Assembly (NCBI RefSeq): GCF_900176605.1
Contig: NZ_FXLP01000004.1
Location: 372,001-436,000 of the forward strand
From: Peptoniphilus vaginalis
GTDB lineage: Bacteria > Bacillota > Clostridia > Tissierellales > Peptoniphilaceae
Length of the DNA: 64,000 nt
Direction of reading: 5' to 3'
Shown here: piece by piece, positions 34,266 to 43,924 of the stretch
How positions within the stretch are numbered: position 1 is the first letter of the stretch
Layout of the letters: each line of letters opens with the position of its first letter
The notes under the pieces: model-generated
What the model was told of the DNA's origin: nothing
Seen by the model: the letters and a program-made list of their open reading frames with translations, nothing else
The model's database searches: none
Translations under genes and position numbers: made by a program

Positions 34266-35141
34266 ATGAAGATAAATTTTGACGAAGGTCTTTGTAAGAT
34301 CACTGACCTAGAAGAGTTTGATCCCAAAGATATTTTCACTTGTGGTCAGGCCTTTAGGTGGTATGAAGAAGAGGACGGGTCCTTTACCTTTGTAACTCAT
34401 GGTATAGTTGCCAACGCAAAAAAAATTGGAGATGAAATAATTTTAAAGGGAGTAGATGAAAAGTCCTTTGAAGAAATTTTTTATGACTATTTTGACCTTT
34501 CTCGTGATTACAAACTTGTAATGGAAGAGCTTGCCCAAGACGAGGTCATGAAAGATGCCACAGATTATGGCAGAGGGATAAGGATCCTTAACCAAGACAA
34601 GTTTGAGACAATTATTTCCTTTATAATTTCTGCCAACAATCAAATACCTAGGATTCAAAAGGCAATTGAAAAAATTTCAGAGATGTATGGGGACTATCTT
34701 GGAGAAGATAAAAATAGAAAATACTATGCCTTCCCAAGTCCTGAGCAACTTTCTCTTGCCAAGCCAGAGGACCTTCGTGAGTTCGCAAGAGTTGGCTTTC
34801 GCGACAAGAGGATAGTTGAAGCCTCAAAGCTAATTGCATCAGGTCAAGTTGACATATCAAAAATTTCTGAAATGGACCTAGAAGATGCGAGAAAGGAACT
34901 TCAAAGCCTTCCAGGAGTGGGACCAAAGGTTGCCGACTGCATCCTCCTCTTTGCCTTTGACAGGAAGGAGTCCTTCCCAGTTGACGTTTGGATAAAGAGG
35001 GTTATGGAAGAATTATATTTAAAGGAAGTTACACCAAAGTCCAAGATAGCCACACGTGGCAGGGAGGTCTTTGGCAAGAATGCAGGCTTCGCCAACCAAT
35101 ACCTCTTTTATTATGGAAGAGAGAACAAGTTGGGCAAATAA
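34266..35141 (+). CDS. ogg: 8-oxoguanine DNA glycosylase (OGG1 family)
   Basis: A 291-residue base-excision repair enzyme. It has the N-terminal TCGQAFRWYEEEDG near residue 26, and the helix-hairpin-helix with catalytic lysine, LQSLPGVGPKVADC near 220, followed by the catalytic aspartate in FPVDVWIKRVM near 238. This lysine-aspartate pair identifies a bifunctional glycosylase/AP lyase. Length fits the bacterial OGG1 branch typical of Clostridia. An IS1182-type element begins about 20 bp after its stop. Confidence 0.9.
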   Translation: MKINFDEGLCKITDLEEFDPKDIFTCGQAFRWYEEEDGSFTFVTHGIVANAKKIGDEIILKGVDEKSFEEIFYDYFDLSRDYKLVMEELAQDEVMKDATDYGRGIRILNQDKFETIISFIISANNQIPRIQKAIEKISEMYGDYLGEDKNRKYYAFPSPEQLSLAKPEDLREFARVGFRDKRIVEASKLIASGQVDISKISEMDLEDARKELQSLPGVGPKVADCILLFAFDRKESFPVDVWIKRVMEELYLKEVTPKSKIATRGREVFGKNAGFANQYLFYYGRENKLGK

Positions 35142-35163
35142 TTTTATAAATTTATAAGAAATT

Positions 35164-36983
35164 AAGAAAGGTGATGTTGCAGAATAGATGATTCTACTCT
35201 GCGACATCATTTTTTTATCAAATATTTAAGTTTAGCCATTATGTTTTTTGCTTTTAAGTTATTTTCTGGATAGATTTATCTTGTTTCATATAAAAATGGG
35301 TGCACTTAATAAAGCTGGCTTTAATGAATATTTTTTTCTTAAGCAGCTTTGTATTTTATGATTTCTAGGTTATTATTTTCTATTTTTGATGTCAGTTTAT
35401 TTAAGTTTAGTGCTATTGATATGAGGCATATCTCACTTTTTATATTTTCTTTTCCTCTGTGGTGGAATCTGTTGTAGTTTAAGCCTGATTTTATTTTGGA
35501 GAATGCTCCTTCGGCTTGTATTGATCTATTTATTCTTTCTTCTATTCCTTGGTCGGATTTTATGTTTTTTAAGGATTCTTCTCTATATTTTTGAAATGTT
35601 TCTGATATGTAGATTCCTTTGGTTTTTTGTCCTTCTTTGTTCCAATCGAAGCATCTGTAGACTTTTGTTGTTGTTACGTATCCACTTTTTCTTTTTCTGT
35701 ATCTGTCACTGCATCTTATGAATTCTTTGCCTTCTTGTGATGTGTATTTGTCTTGTCTTTCATCGTATTTTAAGCTTTTCTTAAATTCTTGCTCTTTTTT
35801 ATATTTTCGTGTTTTTGACTTTTCATAGTTTGATGGTTTTATGTAGGATGTTAAATTATTTTCTGCTAGATATACATAGTTTTCTTCGCTTTCGTATCCT
35901 GCATCTGCTACTATCTTGTTTAGCTTGTTTGGATTTTTTTCTAGAAGGTCTTTTAAGAATGGTTTTAGGGTGTACATATCAGATGGATGGTGGGATATGT
36001 TTTCTCCTATGATGAAGCCTGATGCACTTGCTAATTGGATATTGTAGGCTGGTTTTAGTTGACCATTTTTCATGTGGTCTTCTTTCATTCTCATGAAGGT
36101 TGCATCATGGTCTGTTTTTGAGTAGGAGTTTCTGTTGTCTCCCATTATTTCTAGATGTTTCTTGTAGCTTTCTAGTTTTTCTTTCCATTCTTTTAAATGT
36201 TCATAGTCTCTTTGTTCTTTTGTTTTTCTTTTTCCTTTTCCATAAACGAATTTTATTTTTTTCTCTTTGCAGTATTTTCTCAATTGCTTAAAGATTGTTG
36301 TTACTGCTTGAAGTACTTGGCCTGGAATTAGACTTTTACTTAGTCCTAGTTCTTCTTTTATTTTTTCTATTAATTTTTCTTGCCATTTTTCTATACTTCC
36401 TCTCCATACAAAACTATATCTGTTGGCATAGGCTTCTATCTTTGTTCCATCTATATAGATGCTTGATAGGTCTATCTGTTTTTCTTCTATCAGTATTTGT
36501 ACCATTTGATTTAGTAGTTCTGGTGTTAGTTCTTGTATTTTCTGTCTAAATCTATTTATTGTGCTATGGTCTGGTGGTTGTTCTGTATCGAGTAGGTACT
36601 TAATTCTTAAATCATATTTGCATGATTTTTCTATTTCTCTTGATGAAAATATTCCTTCTGAATAGCAGAATATTATTATTTGAAGCATTGTTACTGGATT
36701 TACAGTAGGTTTTCTTCCAAGTGATGAGTAGACTTTTTTTAGTTCTGATAGATTCATCCTTTCAATTATATTTTTTACAAGCCTTAGTTTAACATCATCT
36801 TTTATATATATTTCTGTATTAAAGTTTAATCTTAGTTGAATTGTATCATTAACTAGTGTATAGTTAGTTAATGATGATGTATTTTTAGCGGTTTTCATAA
36901 ATACATTGTATCAAAAAAGACGAGGATTTTTATGTTTCCTCGTCTTTTTTCTATGATGGGACTTTTGCAACAGCCCCTTTCTT
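35164..36983. mobile_element. IS1182-family insertion sequence
   Basis: Imperfect 21-bp inverted repeats at 35164-35184 and 36963-36983 match at 18 positions and share AAGAAAGG and TGTTGCA cores. They enclose one intact transposase gene; total length 1,820 bp fits IS1182 elements. A strong hairpin near the left end (35172-35208, arms around GATGTTGCAGAATAGA) is followed by T7 and would block transcription from ogg into the element. I could not identify a clear target duplication. Confidence 0.75.
35339..36898 (-). CDS. IS1182-family transposase
   Basis: A 519-residue DDE transposase. The N-terminal DUF772 domain (residues about 60-140, PVTMLQIIIFCYSEGIFSSR) is followed by catalytic aspartates in YIDGTKIEAYANRYSFVW near 148 and KIVADAGYESEENY near 332, and a glutamate in QAEGAFSKIKSGLNYNRFHH near 470. 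The frame is intact. Base composition of the coding strand (very A-rich) differs little from neighbours. Confidence 0.9.
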   Translation of the reverse strand: MKTAKNTSSLTNYTLVNDTIQLRLNFNTEIYIKDDVKLRLVKNIIERMNLSELKKVYSSLGRKPTVNPVTMLQIIIFCYSEGIFSSREIEKSCKYDLRIKYLLDTEQPPDHSTINRFRQKIQELTPELLNQMVQILIEEKQIDLSSIYIDGTKIEAYANRYSFVWRGSIEKWQEKLIEKIKEELGLSKSLIPGQVLQAVTTIFKQLRKYCKEKKIKFVYGKGKRKTKEQRDYEHLKEWKEKLESYKKHLEIMGDNRNSYSKTDHDATFMRMKEDHMKNGQLKPAYNIQLASASGFIIGENISHHPSDMYTLKPFLKDLLEKNPNKLNKIVADAGYESEENYVYLAENNLTSYIKPSNYEKSKTRKYKKEQEFKKSLKYDERQDKYTSQEGKEFIRCSDRYRKRKSGYVTTTKVYRCFDWNKEGQKTKGIYISETFQKYREESLKNIKSDQGIEERINRSIQAEGAFSKIKSGLNYNRFHHRGKENIKSEICLISIALNLNKLTSKIENNNLEIIKYKAA

Positions 36984-37029
36984 TGCGTGAATACTAATTT
37001 ATGATTTTTAATTTGTTTTTGAAAGCAAA

Positions 37030-38184
37030 TTACTTTTGAAAAATTTCTAATTTTTCTATCCTATCAAAGGCTTCGTTAATCTTGTCCTTGTTAACTGTTA
37101 CGGCAATTCTTATGAAGCCGTCGCCAGCAGCACCAAAGGCCTTGCCATCAATTAGGTTTACGTGAGCCTTTTCCAAAATTTCTTTCACAACTTCATCAGT
37201 TGTCATGCCTGGGACAGAAATTTTTGGGAAGATGTAAAAAGTCCCCTTGGGTCTCATAACTTCTACGTGCTTTAATTTTTTTAGCCTGTCGTAGGCAAGG
37301 TACATCCTCTCCTTGTACTCTTCTGCAAGAGGTGGGCATATTCTCTTCCTTTGATTTATTCCAGCTACACCTGCGTACTGACAAAGTGTTGGCACTGAAT
37401 AAACTGTGTTTGAGTGAATTGATGTCATGGATTTGATAAGGTCCTTGTGGGCAACTATGGCGCCAAGTCTCCAACCAGTCATTACATAGTCCTTGGACAT
37501 AGAGGAGATGGAGATCACTCTCTCAAAGTTCTTGTCCCACTTGATCATTGGGGTGAAGTGAGACTCGTAGGAGTAAATTGTGTAGATGTCATCACAAATA
37601 ACTAAGATGTCGTGCTTAACTGCAAGGTCATAAATTGCCTTTAGGGTCTCGTCACTATAGACTGCTCCTGTTGGATTGTTGGGAGTGTTTATGATAATTG
37701 CCTTAGTTTTTTTATTTATTAACTTTTCAAGTTCTTCTGGAATTATGTCAAAATCATTTTCGAATTTTGTATCGTAGAAGACAGTCTTTCCTCCAGCCAT
37801 GTCGATTTGGTCTGGGTAGACGCTGAAGTAGGGTGAAGGAACTATTACTTCGTCGCCTTCTTCTAAGAGGGCTTGAAGGATTAAAAACATTCCTTCAGTC
37901 CCTGACATTGTAATCACAACTTCATCAGGGTCGCAAAAAACTCCAAAGTCTTCTTTATAAAAATTTGCTACAGCTTCTCTTAGACCGATGTAGCCTTGTG
38001 GATCTTCGTAGTGAGTGTGACCTGCAATTTGTGAATCGTAGGCTTCTTTTATTATTACCTCGTCAGTCATAAGGTCGGGGTCACCAACACCAAAGTTGAT
38101 AAAGTCTGGATAGATGCTTGAGTAGTCTACAGCATAAATAGATTCTTCTACATTTCTATATTTTTCACGGATGAATTTCTTCAT
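37030..38184 (-). CDS. Class I/II PLP aminotransferase
   Basis: A 384-residue fold-type I aminotransferase resembling aspartate or aromatic aminotransferases. INFGVGDPDL near residue 29, HYEDPQGYIGLREAV near 58, NTPNNPTGAVYSDE near 165, DDIYTIYSY near 200 and the PLP lysine in SISSMSKDYVMTGWRLGA near 233 are all present. Preferred amino donor is not clear. It is monocistronic and divergent from murA, with AGGAGG before ATG. Confidence 0.85.
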   Translation of the reverse strand: MKKFIREKYRNVEESIYAVDYSSIYPDFINFGVGDPDLMTDEVIIKEAYDSQIAGHTHYEDPQGYIGLREAVANFYKEDFGVFCDPDEVVITMSGTEGMFLILQALLEEGDEVIVPSPYFSVYPDQIDMAGGKTVFYDTKFENDFDIIPEELEKLINKKTKAIIINTPNNPTGAVYSDETLKAIYDLAVKHDILVICDDIYTIYSYESHFTPMIKWDKNFERVISISSMSKDYVMTGWRLGAIVAHKDLIKSMTSIHSNTVYSVPTLCQYAGVAGINQRKRICPPLAEEYKERMYLAYDRLKKLKHVEVMRPKGTFYIFPKISVPGMTTDEVVKEILEKAHVNLIDGKAFGAAGDGFIRIAVTVNKDKINEAFDRIEKLEIFQK

Positions 38185-38326
38185 GAGAACCTCCTTTTAA
38201 TTTCTAACAATTTATTCTAACACAAAGGGGTATTTTATTAATAGTATTCTTTTAATTCCTTAATTTAATAGAATCTCTATGATATAATTAACATAATATA
38301 AATAAAATTTTATAGGAGGAATCCTT

Positions 38327-39574
38327 TTGGATAAAATATTAGTAAAATCAAAGGGCCCACTAAAGGGTAATGTTAGAATTTCAGGTGCAAAAAACGCAGC
38401 TCTTCCAATTTTAGCTGCAACAATTCTTGGGACAGAAGAAATTGTTTTAGAGGACGTGCCTGAGCTAAAGGATGTTGAAATCATTACAGAAGTTCTTAGA
38501 GGGCTTGGACTTAAAATAGAAAAAGATGGCAACAAACTTGTAATTGATCCAAGTGGTCTTAACTCTTACGAAACTGACTACGAACTTATGAGCAAGATGA
38601 GAGCATCCTTCCTTGTTATGGGACCACTTCTTGCTAAGCTAAACAAGGCCTACAACTCCCTACCTGGTGGCTGCAACATTGGATCAAGACCAATTGACCT
38701 CCACCTAAAGGGTTTTAAGGCCTTAGGTGCAAAGATAGAAATGACTCACGGAGAAATTAAGGCTGAGTGTGACAAGCTCGTGGGCACAAGAATCTATCTT
38801 GACTTCCCATCAGTCGGGGCAACAGAAAATATTATGACAGCTGCAGTCCTTGCTGAAGGCGAAACTATTATGGAAAACTGTGCCATGGAACCAGAAATTG
38901 TTGACCTTGCAAACTTCCTTAACAAAATGGGTGCCAAGGTTATGGGCGCAGGAACTTCTACAATAAAAATCAAGGGCGTAGAAAAGCTAAGAGGATGTAG
39001 TCACCAAATTATACCAGACAGGATTGAAGCAGGAACCTTTATGGTGGCTGCAGCAATTACTGGTGGAGACATCACTATTGAAAATATAATAACATCTCAC
39101 CTAAAGCCAGTTATAGCAAAGTTAGAAGAAACTGGTGCCAAGGTAATAGAAAATGGAGACACTGTTAGGGTTGTTGGGACAGATGATATTAAACCAATCG
39201 AAATAAAAACTCTACCTCATCCAGGTTTCCCAACAGACTTGCAGGCACAATTTATGGCCCTTCTAACTCAAGCTGAAGGACAATCTTCCGTTATAGAAAC
39301 AGTTTTTGAAAATCGCTTCATGCACGCAGAAGAACTTAAGAAGATGGGTGCAAAAATCAAAGTAGTAGATAGAGAAGCTATACTATTGGGTAAGAACAAA
39401 CTATACGGATCCAAGGTTGCTGCAACAGACTTAAGAGCAGGAGCTGCCCTTATACTTGCAGGATTAGTTTCTGAAGGCGAAACTGAAATTTCTGAAATTC
39501 ACCACATAGACAGGGGTTATGAAAAAATCGAAGAAAAATTTAGAAATCTTGGAGCAGATATAAAAAGAGTCTAA
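38327..39574 (+). CDS. murA: UDP-N-acetylglucosamine 1-carboxyvinyltransferase MurA
   Basis: A 415-residue enzyme catalysing the first committed step of peptidoglycan synthesis and the target of fosfomycin. ISGAKNAALPILAATIL near residue 19, catalytic cysteine in LPGGCNIGSRPIDLHL near 112 (fosfomycin-sensitive form), and late DLRAGAALILAGL near 365 are conserved. The start is TTG with AGGAGG 7 bp upstream. It is followed 9 bp later by a peptide-binding lipoprotein gene, so some readthrough is likely. Confidence 0.96.
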   Translation: MDKILVKSKGPLKGNVRISGAKNAALPILAATILGTEEIVLEDVPELKDVEIITEVLRGLGLKIEKDGNKLVIDPSGLNSYETDYELMSKMRASFLVMGPLLAKLNKAYNSLPGGCNIGSRPIDLHLKGFKALGAKIEMTHGEIKAECDKLVGTRIYLDFPSVGATENIMTAAVLAEGETIMENCAMEPEIVDLANFLNKMGAKVMGAGTSTIKIKGVEKLRGCSHQIIPDRIEAGTFMVAAAITGGDITIENIITSHLKPVIAKLEETGAKVIENGDTVRVVGTDDIKPIEIKTLPHPGFPTDLQAQFMALLTQAEGQSSVIETVFENRFMHAEELKKMGAKIKVVDREAILLGKNKLYGSKVAATDLRAGAALILAGLVSEGETEISEIHHIDRGYEKIEEKFRNLGADIKRV

Positions 39575-39589
39575 GAAAGGAAGATGATA

Positions 39590-41116
39590 ATGAGGAAGAG
39601 AATAATTATTGGGATGCTTTTAGTGCTTTCACTATTTTTGACGGCTTGCTCCTCTAAGGACAAGAAGAAAGAAGAAGGAAAGATATTAAAAGTTGCAGTT
39701 TCTGAAGACACTACTACACTTGAACCTAATGCGTTAAACGATGACTACGCAGAAAATATTTTAATTCAAGTTTACGATACTTTGGTAAAGAGAAACGCTA
39801 AGGGTGAACTCGTTAACTCACTTGCAGAATCAATTGAAAACCCAGATCCACAAACTTTTAAGATTAAATTAAGAGATGGAGTTAAGTTTTCTGATGGAAG
39901 CCCACTTACTGCTGATGATGTAATTTTTACACTTCAAAGAGCAGCAGCAAGTGAAAAGTTCAAATCTTTTTATGGCAAGATAGATCCAAATTCCTACCAA
40001 AAGGAAGATGATTTAACCTTCTCCTTTAAGTTAAGTGAACCAGATGCTGCCTTTTTAAACTCACTTTCACACCCAGCTGTATCCATTGTGTCTAAGGCCT
40101 ATGTAGAAGGTGGAGCAGACCTTGCTACTGCACCAATGGGAACTGGACCTTTCGTATTAGACGAATGGGTTCAAAATGACCATGCGACTTTCTCAGTAAA
40201 TGAAAACTACTGGGGAGACAAGCCAAGCATTGCTGGAATCGAAATGAAGGTAATACCAGAAGCCTCACAAAGAATTATTGAACTTGAATCAGGTGGAGTT
40301 GACCTTGCATATAAAATCGACCCATCAGAAATTCCTAATATAGAAGAAAACAATGATTTAACTCTTTACAGAAAATTAGATAACTCAGTTCACTTCATTG
40401 GCTTTAACATGGCCAAGCCTCCTTTTGACAAGAAGGAAGCAAGAGAAGCTATGGTAAATGCCATTGATATGAATTCAATTTTTGAAACTGTTTATATGAA
40501 TAGTGGGAAGCTTGCAACAAGTCCAGTTAACCCTAACTTCAAATATTCTATAGCAGATTCTCTTGAAGCAAACAAGGTTAACAAGGAAAGGGCAAAGGAA
40601 CTTTTTGCCGCTGCCGGAGTAGGTGAAGGTACAAATATTTCCATCTACACATCTGACAACACTCAAAGAGTTAATGTTGCAACTATGATGCAAGCCCAAT
40701 TAAAGGAATATGGAATTGGTCTTAACATAGAAAGACTTGAGTGGGGAGCTTTTATGGATGCCCTAAAGAGAAAAGAACATAATATGTTTATCATGAGCTG
40801 GAACCCATCAATTGTGGATGCCCACTATGAACTTTTCCAACCCTTCCATTCATCAAACAAGGGTGAGGGACCAAACTTTATGTACTTTGGAAATGAAGAA
40901 CTTGATAATTTAATAAAAGAAGGTCTTTCAACAGTTGATGATGCAAAGAGAGCAGAAATATACAAGAAGGCTCAAGAGCTTATAAACCAAGAATATCCAT
41001 GGCTATACATTTGCTATGGCGAAACACTTGTGGCAGCTAACAGTAAAGTAGAAGGACTTGAACTACTTCCAAAATATCCACAAGAACTTAAAGATGTAAC
41101 TTTATTAGAAAAATAA
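39590..41116 (+). CDS. Peptide ABC transporter substrate-binding lipoprotein
   Basis: A 508-residue family 5 solute-binding protein. The N-terminus MRKRIIIGMLLVLSLFLTAC is a lipoprotein signal with the lipobox LTAC, so the mature protein is lipid-anchored outside the cell. Family signature KLRDGVKFSDGSPLTADDV near residue 90 and WELxx-type ligand-cleft residues follow. I prefer the ATG at 39590 because AAAGGAAG is correctly spaced; an ATG two codons earlier is possible. It heads a five-gene dipeptide/oligopeptide importer operon. Confidence 0.9.
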   Translation: MRKRIIIGMLLVLSLFLTACSSKDKKKEEGKILKVAVSEDTTTLEPNALNDDYAENILIQVYDTLVKRNAKGELVNSLAESIENPDPQTFKIKLRDGVKFSDGSPLTADDVIFTLQRAAASEKFKSFYGKIDPNSYQKEDDLTFSFKLSEPDAAFLNSLSHPAVSIVSKAYVEGGADLATAPMGTGPFVLDEWVQNDHATFSVNENYWGDKPSIAGIEMKVIPEASQRIIELESGGVDLAYKIDPSEIPNIEENNDLTLYRKLDNSVHFIGFNMAKPPFDKKEAREAMVNAIDMNSIFETVYMNSGKLATSPVNPNFKYSIADSLEANKVNKERAKELFAAAGVGEGTNISIYTSDNTQRVNVATMMQAQLKEYGIGLNIERLEWGAFMDALKRKEHNMFIMSWNPSIVDAHYELFQPFHSSNKGEGPNFMYFGNEELDNLIKEGLSTVDDAKRAEIYKKAQELINQEYPWLYICYGETLVAANSKVEGLELLPKYPQELKDVTLLEK

Positions 41117-41122
41117 TTTTTT

Positions 41123-41154
41123 GAAATTCACCAAGTTCTTATTTGGTGAATTTC
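41123..41154 (+). promoter_or_regulatory. Intra-operon hairpin after the binding-protein gene
   Basis: A perfect 12-bp stem GAAATTCACCAA / TTGGTGAATTTC with an 8-base loop is followed only by CGTCTTTTCT, a weak U-tract. Such a partial terminator or 3'-end stabiliser commonly keeps binding-protein mRNA in excess over permease mRNA. Confidence 0.6.
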
Positions 41155-41182
41155 GTCTTTTCTAGGAAAGAAAGGATTAGAT

Positions 41183-42112
41183 ATGACAAAATATATTTTA
41201 AAGAGACTCTTAATTTTAATACCTACTCTCTTGGGAGTAAGTTTTATTGTCTTCTTGCTTCTCTACCTTTCTCCAGGTGATGCTGCCCTTGCTGCAGCTG
41301 GACCCAATGCACCTAAGGAAACAGTAGAGGCAATAAGAGAGAGCCTGGGACTAAAGGAACCCTTCCTGGTTCAATATGGAAATTATTTAAAGGGCTTGGT
41401 CCTCCACTTTGACTTGGGAACAAGTTATCAATCGGGGAGGTCTGTCACAGAAGCTCTTTTAAGAGTCTTTCCAACAACAATTAAGCTTGCAGGTGGCGCC
41501 CTTATAATTGCAATTGTAATGGGGATATCCTTTGGGGTTCTTGCAGCCATAAAGAAAAACACCTTTATAGATTCTATAATCACAGCCTTTGGAATGGTGG
41601 GTCTTGCCATGCCAATCTTTTGGTCAGGTCTTCTACTTATAATAATTTTTTCTACTAAGTTAAAGATCTTGCCTGCTTCAGGATTTTCATCTATTAAGCA
41701 GATGATCCTTCCATGGTTTGCCCTGGGCTTCCAATCCTCTGCAGTTATTATGAGGATGACAAGGTCGGCAATGTTAGATGTCTTGGACAAGGACTACATT
41801 AGGACAGCTTATGCCAAGGGACTTTCAAAGTCCAAAATTATTTTTGTTCACGCCTTAAAGAATGCAATGATTCCAGTTATAACTACTATTGGACTCCAAG
41901 CTGGTGGACTTCTTGGTGGAAGTATTTTGACAGAGACAATTTTTTCTATTCCTGGCATTGGCAGACTAATGGTTGACTCCATAAAGACTCGTGACTACCC
42001 AATAATCCTCGGAGCTATTATGCTTATAGCCATAGTTTATTCAGTGATTTCCATTGTGGTTGACATCCTCTATGGATTTATAAATCCTAGAATTAAGTCA
42101 GAGTACAAGTAG
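41183..42112 (+). CDS. dppB: Peptide ABC transporter permease (DppB/OppB type)
   Basis: A 309-residue inner permease with six membrane segments. The N-terminus MTKYILKRLLILIPTLLGVS is typical, and the EAA-loop region is RTAYAKGLSKSKIIFVHALK near residue 212, which contacts the ATPases. LTETIFSIPGIGRLM follows. It starts after the attenuating hairpin and ends 7 bp before dppC. Confidence 0.92.
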   Translation: MTKYILKRLLILIPTLLGVSFIVFLLLYLSPGDAALAAAGPNAPKETVEAIRESLGLKEPFLVQYGNYLKGLVLHFDLGTSYQSGRSVTEALLRVFPTTIKLAGGALIIAIVMGISFGVLAAIKKNTFIDSIITAFGMVGLAMPIFWSGLLLIIIFSTKLKILPASGFSSIKQMILPWFALGFQSSAVIMRMTRSAMLDVLDKDYIRTAYAKGLSKSKIIFVHALKNAMIPVITTIGLQAGGLLGGSILTETIFSIPGIGRLMVDSIKTRDYPIILGAIMLIAIVYSVISIVVDILYGFINPRIKSEYK

Positions 42113-42119
42113 GTGGACT

Positions 42120-42962
42120 ATGTTAAAGAGATTTAAAACATTTTTTAAATATTATAGCAGGAACAAGCTTGCAGTCTTTGCCCTTGGAATTTTAATTTTA
42201 ATAATTCTTGCGGCAATTTTTGCTGACCTCATAGCGCCCTACGACTACACAGAGCAGTTTCCAAAAGATAACTTCTTGAGGCCAAGCTCAGACCACTTAA
42301 TGGGGACAGACAACTTTGGTCGTGATATATTTTCAAGAGTCCTAAAGGGAGGACAAATTTCTCTTAGGATTGGATTTTCTTCTGTAATTATATCTACCTT
42401 CATTGGAGTAATAATTGGTGCCTTCGCAGGTTATTATGAAGGCGTCTTTGATGCCATAATCATGAGGGTCATGGACACAATCTTATCCATCCCACAACTT
42501 GTTCTTGCAATTGCACTTGCAGCAGCTCTTGGTGGTGGAATGAAAAATTTAATTTTAGCAGTTTCCCTTTCATCAATACCATCTTATGCAAGGATTGTCA
42601 GGAGTCAGGTTATGGCTGTGAAGAACTTAGAATATATTGAATCAGCAAGACTTGCTGGAGTCAAAACCTTTAAACTAATTTTTGCAGAAATTCTACCAAA
42701 TTGTTTTGCGCCAATAATTGTTCAAGTAACAATTGGAGTGGGAACTGCAATCCTATCAGCAGCTTCACTTTCCTTTATTGGGATGGGAATTATGCCACCA
42801 GAAGCAGAGTGGGGTCAAATGCTTTCTGAGGGAAGGGCATATATAAGGAACTATCCTCACATCACTCTCTTCCCAGGACTTGCCATTGCCCTAACTATTT
42901 TAGTTTTAAATATTGTAGGCGATGCCCTAAGAGATGCCTTTGATCCAAAGTTCAGGAGGTAG
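42120..42962 (+). CDS. dppC: Peptide ABC transporter permease (DppC/OppC type)
   Basis: A 280-residue second permease with six membrane segments. HLMGTDNFGRDIFSRVLKGG near residue 60 and the EAA loop YIESARLAGVKTFKLIFAEI near 178 are diagnostic of the OppC/DppC subfamily. The ribosome-binding site lies in the dppB 3' end. Its stop overlaps the ribosome-binding site of dppD. Confidence 0.92.
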   Translation: MLKRFKTFFKYYSRNKLAVFALGILILIILAAIFADLIAPYDYTEQFPKDNFLRPSSDHLMGTDNFGRDIFSRVLKGGQISLRIGFSSVIISTFIGVIIGAFAGYYEGVFDAIIMRVMDTILSIPQLVLAIALAAALGGGMKNLILAVSLSSIPSYARIVRSQVMAVKNLEYIESARLAGVKTFKLIFAEILPNCFAPIIVQVTIGVGTAILSAASLSFIGMGIMPPEAEWGQMLSEGRAYIRNYPHITLFPGLAIALTILVLNIVGDALRDAFDPKFRR

Positions 42963-42963
42963 T

Positions 42964-43920
42964 ATGTTATTAGAAATAAAAGACCTTGAAGTTTTTTTCA
43001 AAAGCTCACAAGGTATTGTCAAAGCAGTAAACAAGGTCAATATAAATACTCGTGACGGCAAGACAACTGCCATAGTAGGAGAGAGTGGTTCAGGTAAGTC
43101 TGTAACTTCTCTTGCTATTATGGGTCTTCTTGACAAGTCATCTCTTGAAAAAATTTCTGGAGCAATAAATTTTGAAGGCAAGAACTTACTTAAGTCTTCT
43201 CCTGAAGAACTTAGACATATTAGGGGGAATGAAATTTCAATGATCTTTCAAGAGCCTATGACTTCACTTAACCCAGCATTAAAGGTTGGCTACCAAATGT
43301 CAGAAGTCTTTAGGACTCACTTTGATATGGATAAGAAGACTGCAAAAGAAAAATCCATAGAGATGATAAAAAAAGTTGAAATCCCAAGAGCAGAAGAAGT
43401 TTACAACTCATATCCCCACGAGCTTTCTGGTGGTATGAGGCAGAGGATTATGATTGCAATGGCATTGTCATCTTCTCCCAAACTCTTAATAGCTGACGAA
43501 CCAACAACGGCTCTTGACGTTACTATCCAAAAGGAAGTCCTAGAACTCATGAAGAAATTAAAGGAAGATATGAAGGCCTCCATTATTTTTATAAGTCACG
43601 ACTTGGGAGTTGTCTCTGATATCGCAGACTATGTCAACGTAATGTATGCAGGTAAGGTTGTGGAAAGGGCCAAGGCTGAAGATATTTTCAAAAGGCCTCT
43701 TCATCCCTACACAAGGGGACTTATTAAGGCCATACCAAGTGCCCACAAGAAGAGGAATGAGCTTTACACAATAAGGGGATCAGTTCCCAATCCAATAGGT
43801 CTTCCTGACTGCTGCAACTTTTGCGACAGGTGCGACGAGAAAATGAAAATTTGTGAAGAGAAGGCTCCTGAAGAAGTTGATGTTGATGGACAAAAGGTAA
43901 GCTGTTTCTTGTACAGGTGA
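42964..43920 (+). CDS. dppD: Peptide ABC transporter ATPase (DppD/OppD type)
   Basis: A 318-residue ATPase with Walker A GESGSGKS near residue 37, signature LSGGMRQR near 155 and Walker B LLIADEPTTALDVT near 175. The C-terminal cysteines (CCNFCDRCDEKMKICEE) form the oligopeptide-transporter iron-sulfur/zinc-type tail. The ATG at 42964 is preceded by AGGAGG; a longer frame has no support. Confidence 0.93.
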   Translation: MLLEIKDLEVFFKSSQGIVKAVNKVNINTRDGKTTAIVGESGSGKSVTSLAIMGLLDKSSLEKISGAINFEGKNLLKSSPEELRHIRGNEISMIFQEPMTSLNPALKVGYQMSEVFRTHFDMDKKTAKEKSIEMIKKVEIPRAEEVYNSYPHELSGGMRQRIMIAMALSSSPKLLIADEPTTALDVTIQKEVLELMKKLKEDMKASIIFISHDLGVVSDIADYVNVMYAGKVVERAKAEDIFKRPLHPYTRGLIKAIPSAHKKRNELYTIRGSVPNPIGLPDCCNFCDRCDEKMKICEEKAPEEVDVDGQKVSCFLYR

Positions 43921-43924
43921 TGCT

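Noticed and set aside
41123-41154. Reading the hairpin after the peptide-binding protein as a full terminator
   Set aside because: The U-tract is poor and the permease and ATPase genes that complete the transporter follow directly.
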